Assembly: GCF_017104565.1 (NCBI RefSeq)
Contig: NZ_JAAGPD010000008.1
Coordinates: 124,001 to 188,000 of the forward strand
From: Paraburkholderia sp. Tr-20389
GTDB taxonomy: Bacteria > Pseudomonadota > Gammaproteobacteria > Burkholderiales > Burkholderiaceae
Direction of reading: 5' to 3'
DNA length: 64,000 nucleotides
How positions within the stretch are numbered: position 1 is the first letter of the stretch; every line of letters starts with the position of its first letter. The notes beneath the pieces are model-generated. The model made no database searches. It was not told the DNA's origin and saw only the letters and a program-made list of their open reading frames with translations. The position numbers and the translations under genes are program-made. This document shows positions 53,688 to 61,241 of this stretch, piece after piece.

Positions 53688-54485
53688 ATGGATATCAAAC
53701 CGTTCGATGGCGTGATTCTTAAATTGGGCTCCAACGCATCCGAAAAAGTCACACTGGTGCAGAATAGGCTTCGCGAATTGGGCTATGCCGCGCCTGAGAG
53801 CGGAATCTTCGACGCGCAGACAGAGTCTGTCGTGAAGCTGTTCCAGGCTCAACACTCGGATGACAGCGGGCTGCCGCTGAAGATTGATGGCGAGGTCGGG
53901 TTCCATACCTGGACCGCGTTGTTCGGCGTGGTACCCACGGTCGTCCAGCCCATCGCGCAACTATTGGCGCAGGCGCTTGCCGTGGCTACATCGCAGGATC
54001 ATCAAATGGAAGTGCCGCCTGGCTCGAACCGAGGGCCGATGGTCGATGAGTATCTGCGCGCGACCGGTATCGATCCTACCCAAGGCAGTCCTAACTCGAG
54101 ACCGTGGTGCATGTGCTTCATGTACTGGGTGTTTTTACAGGCCGCGCAACACCTGAACCGGACAACACCTCTGCCGAAGACGGCGAGCTGTCATCAGCAT
54201 TGGGTCGCGGCGGCGAACCTTCCGAACGTCAAACGAATCACGCAGCAGCAAGCCCTTGATACCCGGAGCCTGATCCAGCCCGGACTCATCTTCATCCTCG
54301 ACTTCGGTGGCGGGATGGGACATACGGGAATCGTTGAATCGGTGCTTCCGGGTGGAGCGCTCCAGACGATCGAGGGGAACACCAACACGGACGGCTCTCG
54401 CAACGGCGTCGGGGTGTTTCGCTTACAGCGGCGCAAGCCGTCGGATTCCGTGTTGACGGGCTTTTTGGACTACTCACACGCTTAG
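53688..54485 (+). CDS. peptidoglycan-binding and CHAP amidase protein
   Basis: The 265-residue protein has an N-terminal PG_binding_1 domain (residues about 10-75: VTLVQNRLRELGY, then IDGEVGFHTWTALFG) and a C-terminal CHAP/NlpC-like domain with a catalytic cysteine in RPWCMCFMYWVF and the partner histidine in GHTGIVE, followed by EGNTN. CHAP enzymes cleave peptidoglycan amides. It lacks a signal peptide. Start 53688 fits the GAGGG ribosome binding site seven bases upstream; 53682 is too close. Small two-domain enzymes of this shape are common as cell-wall effectors or phage-derived lysins. Confidence 0.87.
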   Translation: MDIKPFDGVILKLGSNASEKVTLVQNRLRELGYAAPESGIFDAQTESVVKLFQAQHSDDSGLPLKIDGEVGFHTWTALFGVVPTVVQPIAQLLAQALAVATSQDHQMEVPPGSNRGPMVDEYLRATGIDPTQGSPNSRPWCMCFMYWVFLQAAQHLNRTTPLPKTASCHQHWVAAANLPNVKRITQQQALDTRSLIQPGLIFILDFGGGMGHTGIVESVLPGGALQTIEGNTNTDGSRNGVGVFRLQRRKPSDSVLTGFLDYSHA

Positions 54486-54519
54486 CATGCGAGCGACATT
54501 GCTTGAGCGAGGACACATC

Positions 54520-55968
54520 ATGGCTTTCTTCTTCGCTTACGGCACCGAACTCGACCGTGCAAGCCTCCTTGCGCGCGCACTGACCAGCAAGACAGTTGCG
54601 CCTCGCATGACTGAAGCCCTCCACGGCGAAGGCGCCGGCGCCCAAGCGGAAAATGCGAGCGCGGATACCCCCAACGAATCCTATGACGAGTACGCGACGC
54701 GGCAACCCATTGCATCGGGATACATCGAAGGCGCCATGATGGTGTTTCGCGAGCGCACCGAACGCGTGGGAAGTCCCATTCCGGACTTGCTCGAGGAGGC
54801 GAGCGGGCATACCTGGGGCGTGCTGTTCGAAGTCTCCGACAACACGCTCCGAGCGCTTTGCCAGCACTTCGATATCGCGCGAACATGCGTGATTCGTGAT
54901 GTGCGAATCGTCAAACCTCTGACAGGAGCAGCGAACGCGACGTTCGATGTCGCAGGCTGTGTCGACCAGACGATTCAGGCAAGCTGCCTTGTCGCCAGGA
55001 ACCACGACGCGCCACTGACATCTCTCGATGAGCCGCTGCTTCGTAAGCTGCTTGGTTACTATCTCTCGCATGAGGCACCTTCCCCGATATTGCTTCGCCT
55101 GATGCCACGTCGTGGCGGCGCGATTAACGATGTCGAGCGAGGCAAGGAGGATCTATCGGAGCGAGTGATCTGCGAGATCTACTATAAGGCGCCACCGCGC
55201 TATGCGATTTACCGTAGTTCGGAGCGAGTGATCGTGCAATATGCGGACGACCGCGTAATGGATCCATCCAACGCGCCGCTTGCCGACGTGCAGCGCGCGA
55301 AGATGGCGTGCCTGAATCCTCTACGCAGTCAGATCACGGGACTTATCGACGGCTGGGAGAAGAGCAGGAAGCCGCGCATAGCAGAGCGCGCACGGCGTTA
55401 TAACGCACGCGTGGCGGCCGCTTTGAACCAATGTCTCGAAGGCGACTCGACGAGTCCGATGCAGGCGCTCACCGAGGTCCGCGACGAGATTGTCGCGGAG
55501 CGTGCGTCGTGGGGACGTTTTCTTTATCTGCTGTCCGCGCTCGCTGTCGCCGCGTTGTTTTGCGTTGCCTTTTGGATCATCAAGGCGTATCTGTTCGGCC
55601 CCACGCATCCGACAGCAGCGCTCTGGCTCGCTGCGCGAGCTGGAACGATAGGCGCCTTCTTTTCGATTGCCATGAACATCCAGCAGCGAAAGGTTCTGAC
55701 CGACTTGCTTACGCGCGACAACATCGCCGATGCTGCGCTGCGAATTACTGTTGGCGCTATCGGTGCGGGTGCGCTGCTCTGTCTTTTGCAAAGCGGAATC
55801 ACTCCACTCGCGAACTTCGGGAATGCGACGCTCGTGGGCCCGGCGATGGGATGGCAAGTTATTTTGGTGATTGGCTTCGCAGCCGGTTTCTCAGAGCGAC
55901 TCGTGCCTACGATTGTTGACAAGATATCGTCACAAAGCGGAGCAACGCCAGCCGGCAGAGCTACATGA
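54520..55968 (+). CDS. membrane protein with gamma-glutamylcyclotransferase-like N-terminus
   Basis: The 482-residue protein opens AFFFAYGTELDRASL, like the YGSN-type loop of gamma-glutamylcyclotransferase (GGCT/AIG2-like) folds, with GYIEGAMMVFR and TWGVLFEVSDNTLRAL downstream. The C-terminal half has four hydrophobic segments (LYLLSALAVAALFCVAFWII, ARAGTIGAFFSIAM, LRITVGAIGAGALLCLLQ, MGWQVILVIGFAAGF). So a GGCT-like catalytic or binding domain seems to be tethered to a membrane anchor, an unusual fusion. Start 54520 has GAGG upstream; 54487 would overlap the previous stop region. The GGCT assignment is weak and needs structural support. Confidence 0.6.
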   Translation: MAFFFAYGTELDRASLLARALTSKTVAPRMTEALHGEGAGAQAENASADTPNESYDEYATRQPIASGYIEGAMMVFRERTERVGSPIPDLLEEASGHTWGVLFEVSDNTLRALCQHFDIARTCVIRDVRIVKPLTGAANATFDVAGCVDQTIQASCLVARNHDAPLTSLDEPLLRKLLGYYLSHEAPSPILLRLMPRRGGAINDVERGKEDLSERVICEIYYKAPPRYAIYRSSERVIVQYADDRVMDPSNAPLADVQRAKMACLNPLRSQITGLIDGWEKSRKPRIAERARRYNARVAAALNQCLEGDSTSPMQALTEVRDEIVAERASWGRFLYLLSALAVAALFCVAFWIIKAYLFGPTHPTAALWLAARAGTIGAFFSIAMNIQQRKVLTDLLTRDNIADAALRITVGAIGAGALLCLLQSGITPLANFGNATLVGPAMGWQVILVIGFAAGFSERLVPTIVDKISSQSGATPAGRAT

Positions 55969-56018
55969 TGGTCCGTGCTCGAGCTGCTTCGCGGCAGATT
56001 AGATGAAGAGAGACAGCA

Positions 56019-56213
56019 TTGAGCGGCAGAACCATAGATCCCCTGAAGCGTCGATCGCAGCGTGTGTTTCGCGATCTCGACGCGCTGCGATGGAGGAGCG
56101 TGCCTGCCACTACGGCCGAGGCACGACGCGGGCAAGGATCTGACGTGGAACGGTGCCTTGAAGCCGATAACCGTAGCCGGGAACGGTCCTGTGCGATTTA
56201 CCGAGGCGTTTGA
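56019..56213 (+). other. short open frame of doubtful reality before the lipoprotein gene
   Basis: The gap 55969-56214 holds a 64-codon frame ending one base before the lipoprotein start, and the lipoprotein's own frame is open here as well. Neither shows a motif or a good ribosome binding site. The stretch may be a decayed gene or plain leader. Confidence 0.2.
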
Positions 56214-56214
56214 C

Positions 56215-57141
56215 ATGAGACTTTTGATCAAGCATGCGGTCGCGCGCGGCATGATCGCGGCGGCTGTCCTTTCGATGTTCGCTGCGTGCAAGAGCGTGCC
56301 GGACGCGAGCCCGTTCGCTGTCGCCGGATCACAACTCCATTCGGCAGTGATGTCGGCGGGCATCGTCGTCACGAGCGGACTGAACGAGGCGGAACTCGCC
56401 AATGAGGCGCAGAGCTTTTCGACGCTGTGGCAGGTACCCGATCAATGCACGCTCGCAATGATGCGCTATGGCAACGCGCTCGCAAACATCGTGCAGGCGA
56501 CCCATAACGGCGACGAAGCGGTGCAGCAGGTGTTCGACGCGGGCACGAAGCTCGCCGATAGCCTCGGCATCGCCGTGCCGCCAGCGCTCGCCGCGGGCGA
56601 AGTGCTCGCTCTGCTCAAGACCATCGATCGCGAGGTCGCGAACGTCGTCGCTGCTCGCTCGCTGGAGGATGCGCTCTCGCGCATGCAGCCTGCCGTCGAT
56701 AATGTCGCGATAGTGATGAACCGTGAACTCGATGCCGCTGGCGACATTCTGCGCAACGCGGACGGCATTGTCGACACGAAACTCAGGCTCAGCTACAAAG
56801 CCGAAGTCGATTACGAGCAGACACTAACCAAAAACAGACAAGCTCTTTATCAAAAAGCGCTTACGACGGACACGACCCGGCAACTTGACGAGATCGTTCA
56901 CCGTGAACAGGTGATCGCACCTGTGCTCGCTGAACGACAGCAGAAATACGACTTGCGCAATACGCGGCTCCAGACCCGCCGGGAACTCATCAACACCGCG
57001 AAACAGGCTGTTTCGAACTGGGCACAGGCGCATCGCGACCTGCAGGCCGCGGTGCAGAGCGGCGGCACCCTGGATCTCGCGGCGCTGAACGAGTCGATTG
57101 TCGAACTGCGCGCGCTTATCGAAAAAGCGAGGGCATCATGA
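56215..57141 (+). CDS. outer-membrane-type lipoprotein, unknown function
   Basis: The 308-residue protein has a lipoprotein signal peptide with lipobox LSMFAAC (acylated Cys near residue 21) preceded by a basic N-terminus (MRLLIKHAVARG). The mature protein is predicted to be mostly helical, with coiled-coil-like segments (YEQTLTKNRQALYQKALTT, QQKYDLRNTRLQTRRELIN). No enzymatic motif is visible. The aspartate-free +2 region does not suggest inner-membrane retention. It overlaps the next gene by four bases (ATGA). The frame's extension upstream to 56062 is not supported. Confidence 0.75.
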   Translation: MRLLIKHAVARGMIAAAVLSMFAACKSVPDASPFAVAGSQLHSAVMSAGIVVTSGLNEAELANEAQSFSTLWQVPDQCTLAMMRYGNALANIVQATHNGDEAVQQVFDAGTKLADSLGIAVPPALAAGEVLALLKTIDREVANVVAARSLEDALSRMQPAVDNVAIVMNRELDAAGDILRNADGIVDTKLRLSYKAEVDYEQTLTKNRQALYQKALTTDTTRQLDEIVHREQVIAPVLAERQQKYDLRNTRLQTRRELINTAKQAVSNWAQAHRDLQAAVQSGGTLDLAALNESIVELRALIEKARAS

Positions 57142-57635
57142 CCAATGATCAGGATCCGGAAGGCTGCGCAGACACGCTCAAGGCACTGCTGAGCACCGCC
57201 CAAGATGCGGCGCAGAATGGCGACGCGGACAAGCGCAGCGCAGCGAGCCTTTCGCTGAGAGACTTCATCAGCTCGTCGAGTCCGAACAACGAGTTCATTC
57301 AAGGTCTGGACGAGATTGCGGGACAGGCGGCGATTGCGCTGCTCCGGCAAAACATCGACCAATGTTTGCAGGACATCGCCGCGTGCAACGTGGCACTCGC
57401 GAAAGCGAGCAAACAGTTCGACGCGGCGGCGATGCAGGCGAACGACACCGCGAAAAAACTGAGCCTCACGGAGCTGTCACAGGCGCTCTCCGCGCTGAAT
57501 CAGAGCGTGCAGTCGATTCAACAGCTGAGAAGAGACTTCGGCAGCGGAGCGGACAAGGACTTGCTAAGTTCGCTCGATACCGCAGAAAAGGCGATCGACA
57601 CGCTGGGCACCGTCCTGAGCCGTCGGAAAGCGTAG
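57138..57635 (+). CDS. helical coiled-coil-like protein, partner of the lipoprotein
   Basis: The 165-residue protein is translationally coupled to the upstream lipoprotein. It is almost entirely helical with heptad-like runs (LSLTELSQALSALNQSVQSIQQLRRDF), no signal peptide, no membrane segment and no motif I recognise. A structural or chaperone-like partner for the lipoprotein is the simplest guess. It ends the plus-strand block, and the following gene is convergent. Confidence 0.65.
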   Translation: MTNDQDPEGCADTLKALLSTAQDAAQNGDADKRSAASLSLRDFISSSSPNNEFIQGLDEIAGQAAIALLRQNIDQCLQDIAACNVALAKASKQFDAAAMQANDTAKKLSLTELSQALSALNQSVQSIQQLRRDFGSGADKDLLSSLDTAEKAIDTLGTVLSRRKA

Positions 57636-57690
57636 CGTGTGACAGTCCGATGCCATGGAATCATGTGTTTAGTGGAGCGCCCATAAAACG

Positions 57691-58620
57691 TCAGCCCCCG
57701 CCCACCTGAAGCTTTCTATTGTGCATGAGCACTGTACCAATACCGCTCGCCGCTATCACGCACATGCCTATGGTCGTCCACATATCAGGTACCTGACCAA
57801 ACAACAGCCAGCTAAACAGTGCTGCGAACGCTAGCTGCGCATAAGCGAATGGCGTGAGTAACGATAACGGCGCGCGCTTGAGTGCCTGAAGCATCAGCAA
57901 ATGACCAAGAGTCGCCATGGTCGCCATAAATACAACAAGCAGCCAGCTCCGCAGTTGCACACTAGCAAGTGCCGGAAGCGTCTCCGCCTGATCCATCCAC
58001 ACAAGCACGCAAAGCACGACTGTCGCCCCGAATGCAGTCAGGAAGTTGGTCGTATTGACGTCATCGATCTTCGACAGATGACTCGACACGACCTGATAAC
58101 ACGCGAAGGTCGCGGCCGAGCCTATCGGGAAGACGACTGTCCAGGTGAACTGGCTGCCACCCGGACGAACGACCAGCAACATGCCAATGAAGCCGAGCAC
58201 GACCATCGCCCATTTGCTCATCGGCACATCGTCCTTGAGCACGAGCGCCGCGAGCAACGTGGAAATAAGTGGTGCGAGCATCGCGAGTGAAGTGCTGACA
58301 GGAAGCGGCAAATGCCTTAGCCCCGCGAATGTGCAAGCGGAATTGGTGAGTAACAGTACAGCGCGGGCAATCTGCAGCTTTATGCTGCCGGTGCGCAATA
58401 GGCGCGACGCGTCGCGGCGCGCTTGCCAGACGCCCAGCACGATCATCTGAAACAGATAACGCACCCAGAGCAAAGCCAGCAGCGGGACCGCTGCACCGAT
58501 GACTTTGACGGTCGAATCGCTTGCTGCAAATAGTGCCGTCATGCCGATCATGATCGCGATGCCTGCGCCGGTGCTGTCGGTGTTTATCCGACCGCCCGCG
58601 TTGTCATCCAAGGTTGCCAT
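57691..58620 (-). CDS. DMT-superfamily transporter (EamA type)
   Basis: The 309-residue protein has about ten hydrophobic segments in two EamA repeats: LLALLWVRYLFQMIVLGV, VLLLTNSACTFAGLRHLP, SMAMLAPLISTLLAALVL-like, then MVVLGFIGMLLVVRP, and in the second half WLLVVFMATMATLGHLLMLQALKRAPLSL, FAYAQLAFAALFSWLLFG. EamA proteins export small metabolites across the inner membrane. The start at 58620 has AAGGAT upstream; the extension to 58776 adds soluble sequence unlike the family. The substrate is unknown; neighbours point to aromatic or hydroxy-acid metabolism. Confidence 0.85.
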   Translation of the reverse strand: MATLDDNAGGRINTDSTGAGIAIMIGMTALFAASDSTVKVIGAAVPLLALLWVRYLFQMIVLGVWQARRDASRLLRTGSIKLQIARAVLLLTNSACTFAGLRHLPLPVSTSLAMLAPLISTLLAALVLKDDVPMSKWAMVVLGFIGMLLVVRPGGSQFTWTVVFPIGSAATFACYQVVSSHLSKIDDVNTTNFLTAFGATVVLCVLVWMDQAETLPALASVQLRSWLLVVFMATMATLGHLLMLQALKRAPLSLLTPFAYAQLAFAALFSWLLFGQVPDMWTTIGMCVIAASGIGTVLMHNRKLQVGGG

Positions 58621-58847
58621 CAGGTTCACGATCCTTATATTGAACGCGTTGCGGAGCAAGGCTCCCAGCTCTGATTCTTCTACGCCATACCAGACCCGGC
58701 GACCTGTCGAGGTCACCGGCGGCGCAGGAAAACCAGCGAGACGAATTATCGCCGCGCCGACGGGTTCGTGGCACAACCTAGGGAAAATTTCAGGCTGTCG
58801 AAGACATGACGCCCATGCCGATGGCGCGCTTCGATGATCTCATCCGT

Positions 58848-59720
58848 TCAAACCGCCGCCGGTGTGCTGTTCGTGGGGAAGAGAAGATTGCGCACGACGG
58901 AATCGTCCTGGCGCAGCAGCGCAGCGGCTTCCGTGAGGCCGAAGAAGTCGAAGAAGAACGGCGTCTGCAGGATCAACATGTCAAAGCCAGGCTGCACCGC
59001 GATGTCTCGCGCCATGGCCGCGCGAAGCAGTGGAGTCGGCTGATTCTTCATCAGAATGTCGCAGACCTGGGCGGATGGTTCGAGTCGATCCACCGGCACG
59101 GGTAGAGGGTCGTCGGGTTTCAACCCGAGCGGGGAAGCGTTTATCACCAGATCGAAGCCGGCCGGGTCGTTACAGGACTGAACCGTTGTGTCGACTCCAT
59201 ATTGAGTTTCAATCGAATGCGCGAGCTGTTCCGCTTTGCTTGTATCCGGGTCGAATAACGCCAGTCGAGCTGGCTCTTCAACGGCGAGAGCGGTCGCTAT
59301 CGCCGACGCCGCTCCGCCCGCGCCGATCAGCAGAATATGCTGGCCGCGATACTTCATTCCGTGGCGGTCGAGAGACTTAAGAAACCCAAGCCCATCAAAC
59401 AACTCTCCCTCGAGTTGACCCGACGCATTTCTCCTGATCGCATTCACCGCATTTGCGGTGGCTGCTGCTTTGGAGCAGTGGTCCACCAGTGCCGCCGCTG
59501 CCGGCTTGTGAGGAATCGACAGAATGATTCCGCCCGTAGTCGGGGAACGAAACAGCGATCGAACCACTATATCGAGGTCTTCTACACCGACGTGAAGTGG
59601 GACCATCACTGCATCGATATTACAAAGCGGCAGAACTGCATTGAATACCTCTGGCGTGCGCACTTGTGTAATCGGATCCGCAATGGTGTAGAAGACGCGC
59701 GTGTGTCCCGTTATGGTCAT
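58848..59720 (-). CDS. divergent shikimate dehydrogenase paralogue
   Basis: The 290-residue protein has the shikimate dehydrogenase fold: catalytic-lysine motif LSIPHKPA (Lys near residue 72), ANAVNAI, and Rossmann loop LLIGAGGAASA. The typical GYNTD substrate motif is changed to a GELFDG segment, keeping the aspartate but losing the asparagine-threonine pair, so the substrate is probably not shikimate. The C-terminal domain has an unusual FDMLILQTPFFFDFFG stretch. It is followed at a distance by a transporter and preceded by an SDR in a probable operon. A quinate- or polyol-type substrate is possible but unproven. Confidence 0.82.
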   Translation of the reverse strand: MTITGHTRVFYTIADPITQVRTPEVFNAVLPLCNIDAVMVPLHVGVEDLDIVVRSLFRSPTTGGIILSIPHKPAAAALVDHCSKAAATANAVNAIRRNASGQLEGELFDGLGFLKSLDRHGMKYRGQHILLIGAGGAASAIATALAVEEPARLALFDPDTSKAEQLAHSIETQYGVDTTVQSCNDPAGFDLVINASPLGLKPDDPLPVPVDRLEPSAQVCDILMKNQPTPLLRAAMARDIAVQPGFDMLILQTPFFFDFFGLTEAAALLRQDDSVVRNLLFPTNSTPAAV

Positions 59721-59824
59721 CTTTCAACTACTCCAGAAATTGCCTTAGACGCCGACGTCCAACGTCCAACGTCGCCAGAAGAACTGCTTCGAGAGAGAGT
59801 CCGAGCAATACTTCCCTCGCTCGT

Positions 59825-60607
59825 CTATGGCTGTGCGGCGTACGACGAGTAAGCGGTCGTGACAAGCCAGCCGCAATCGATGGGAAGCGTCACGCCTGTA
59901 ATCGCGGACGCGTTCTCGGAGCACAGAAAAAAGATCGTTTCCGCAACTTCGTCCGGGCGGACGAATCGCCGCAGCGCGGACTTTTGCACGACGGCGTCCG
60001 GATCACGTTCTCCCGAATCAATTCGAGCCTGCATTGCAGGCGTCAATGTGTAGCCAGGCGCCACTGCATTGACGCGAACGCCCTTAGGACCCCATTCGGC
60101 CGCCATGACTTCCGTCAGCATTTTCAGGCCCGCTTTCCCGACCGCGTAGCCGATCTGCGCCGATGCCCTGAATGTCGTCAACGAACACAGGTTGATGATC
60201 GTGCCCGCTCCCGCATCGCACATCGCCGCGCCAAATGCCCGCGACATCATCAAAGTGCCTCGCACATTGACGTCGAAGAGCCGATCGAATTCAGCGACGT
60301 TCATCTCAAGCAAACGCACCGCGTTTTGAAGAATGCCGCCCGAGTTGACCAGCGCATCGGGAACGCCGTGAGTTCTGAGGACATTCTCCGCAAACAGCTG
60401 GATCGATTCATCGACGCCGAGATCCAACGGGTAAAAAGCGGCCTTCATTCCCGACTCACACAGATCTGCAGCGACCTTCTTGCCTCGCTCCGCGTTGAGA
60501 TCGCCAATGACGACCTTCGCGCCAGAAGCTGCGAAGCGGCGTGCCGTCGCCTCACCGATTCCACTCGCGCCACCCGTTACAACGACCAGCTTCGAATTCG
60601 TTGCCAT
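59825..60607 (-). CDS. short-chain dehydrogenase/reductase
   Basis: The 260-residue classical SDR has TGGASGIGE (cofactor loop), an unusual ALVNSGGIL in place of the canonical NNAG, and the SLTTFRASAQIGYAVGKAGL active-site segment with Tyr-Val-Gly-Lys (YAVGK). NAVAPGYTLTPAM follows. The Asn-to-Ser change at the NNAG loop is uncommon and may affect catalysis. It is the first gene of a leftward group with the AroE-like enzyme and the transporter. Substrate unknown. Confidence 0.88.
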   Translation of the reverse strand: MATNSKLVVVTGGASGIGEATARRFAASGAKVVIGDLNAERGKKVAADLCESGMKAAFYPLDLGVDESIQLFAENVLRTHGVPDALVNSGGILQNAVRLLEMNVAEFDRLFDVNVRGTLMMSRAFGAAMCDAGAGTIINLCSLTTFRASAQIGYAVGKAGLKMLTEVMAAEWGPKGVRVNAVAPGYTLTPAMQARIDSGERDPDAVVQKSALRRFVRPDEVAETIFFLCSENASAITGVTLPIDCGWLVTTAYSSYAAQP

Positions 60608-60734
60608 GTCTGAACCTCAATTAATGGTTGTCACCGCTTTCAAACGGGCTGGTGCAGGCTGCCATCGATGCCTTCGATCGATAGCGCAGCAGCCGCTTTG
60701 CTTCGGAAAATTTGCCGATCACACGTCGACTACA

Positions 60735-60742
60735 TGTCGACA
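60735..60742. promoter_or_regulatory. TGTCGACA palindrome (GntR-type half-site)
   Basis: An exact eight-base palindrome TGTCGACA, with flanking A/T, and a related GTCGAC ten bases upstream (60725-60730). GntR/FCD-type regulators bind sites of this TGTnnACA-like shape. It pairs in theme with the larger inverted repeat at 60895-60917. Confidence 0.4.
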
Positions 60743-60894
60743 ATCGTTCCACTCGAACCATCAAAAGTCAAGTAACGATTTGGTGAATTAACGAGAAAAA
60801 AGCCCTGGTGTTTTCCACTATTTCGCCTTCAATCCCTTACCACACAAGCCTTCCAGCAGATATCCCCATGCTTTCCGATTTCTGACAGGTTGAC

Positions 60895-60917
60895 ATTGTC
60901 GGCATTTGATCGACAAT
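60895..60917. promoter_or_regulatory. ATTGTCG/CGACAAT inverted repeat (putative operator)
   Basis: ATTGTCG (60895-60901) and its exact complement CGACAAT (60911-60917) are separated by nine bases. The half-site reappears as CGACAAT at 60738-60744. This recurrence suggests a dedicated regulator of the SDR and hydantoinase genes; the regulator itself is not in the window. Confidence 0.5.
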
Positions 60918-60953
60918 AAGTCCACAGCGATGACTAACGCATGGAGGACCGTC

Positions 60954-61127
60954 GTGAAGTTTTTTAAGTGGATTCTTACCGCACTTGCCGCAGCGCTCGC
61001 TGATGAGGGGCACACCGAGTTCGCCCCGCCCTACACGCCCGGCTACCGGTTGGCCATGGCAACACATGGCAAGGCGCCGCGGCTTGGCGTTGCGCAGTCG
61101 TACGTGGCAGTGAATCTCTCGAGGTAA
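60954..61127 (+). CDS. possible small membrane-associated protein (GTG start)
   Basis: A 57-codon frame with GTG start preceded by GGAGGA at a spacing of about seven bases encodes a hydrophobic N-terminal helix (VKFFKWILTALAAALA) and a short polar tail. The start signal is good, but there is no family evidence. It lies between the SDR and hyuA on the hyuA strand. It may be a leader or an orphan peptide. Confidence 0.35.
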   Translation: MKFFKWILTALAAALADEGHTEFAPPYTPGYRLAMATHGKAPRLGVAQSYVAVNLSR

Positions 61128-61241
61128 TCGCGAAACGCGGCGGTGGCCGACGACGCATTCAGGGGAATTTCACCTTGACCTCCTGACGCGGATACCGGTC
61201 ACCAAAGGCATCAATTCGGCAAATATTGGACGGATGAAACT

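Larger units (their letters stand above)
60608..60953. other. divergent promoter region of the SDR and hydantoinase operons
   Basis: No recognised gene occurs in these 346 bases. They separate the leftward SDR from the rightward small open frame and hyuA, so both promoters should lie here or just beyond. GTCGAC-centred sites at 60735-60742 and 60895-60917 are described separately. A run of A residues near 60800 is notable in this GC-rich genome. Confidence 0.45.
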
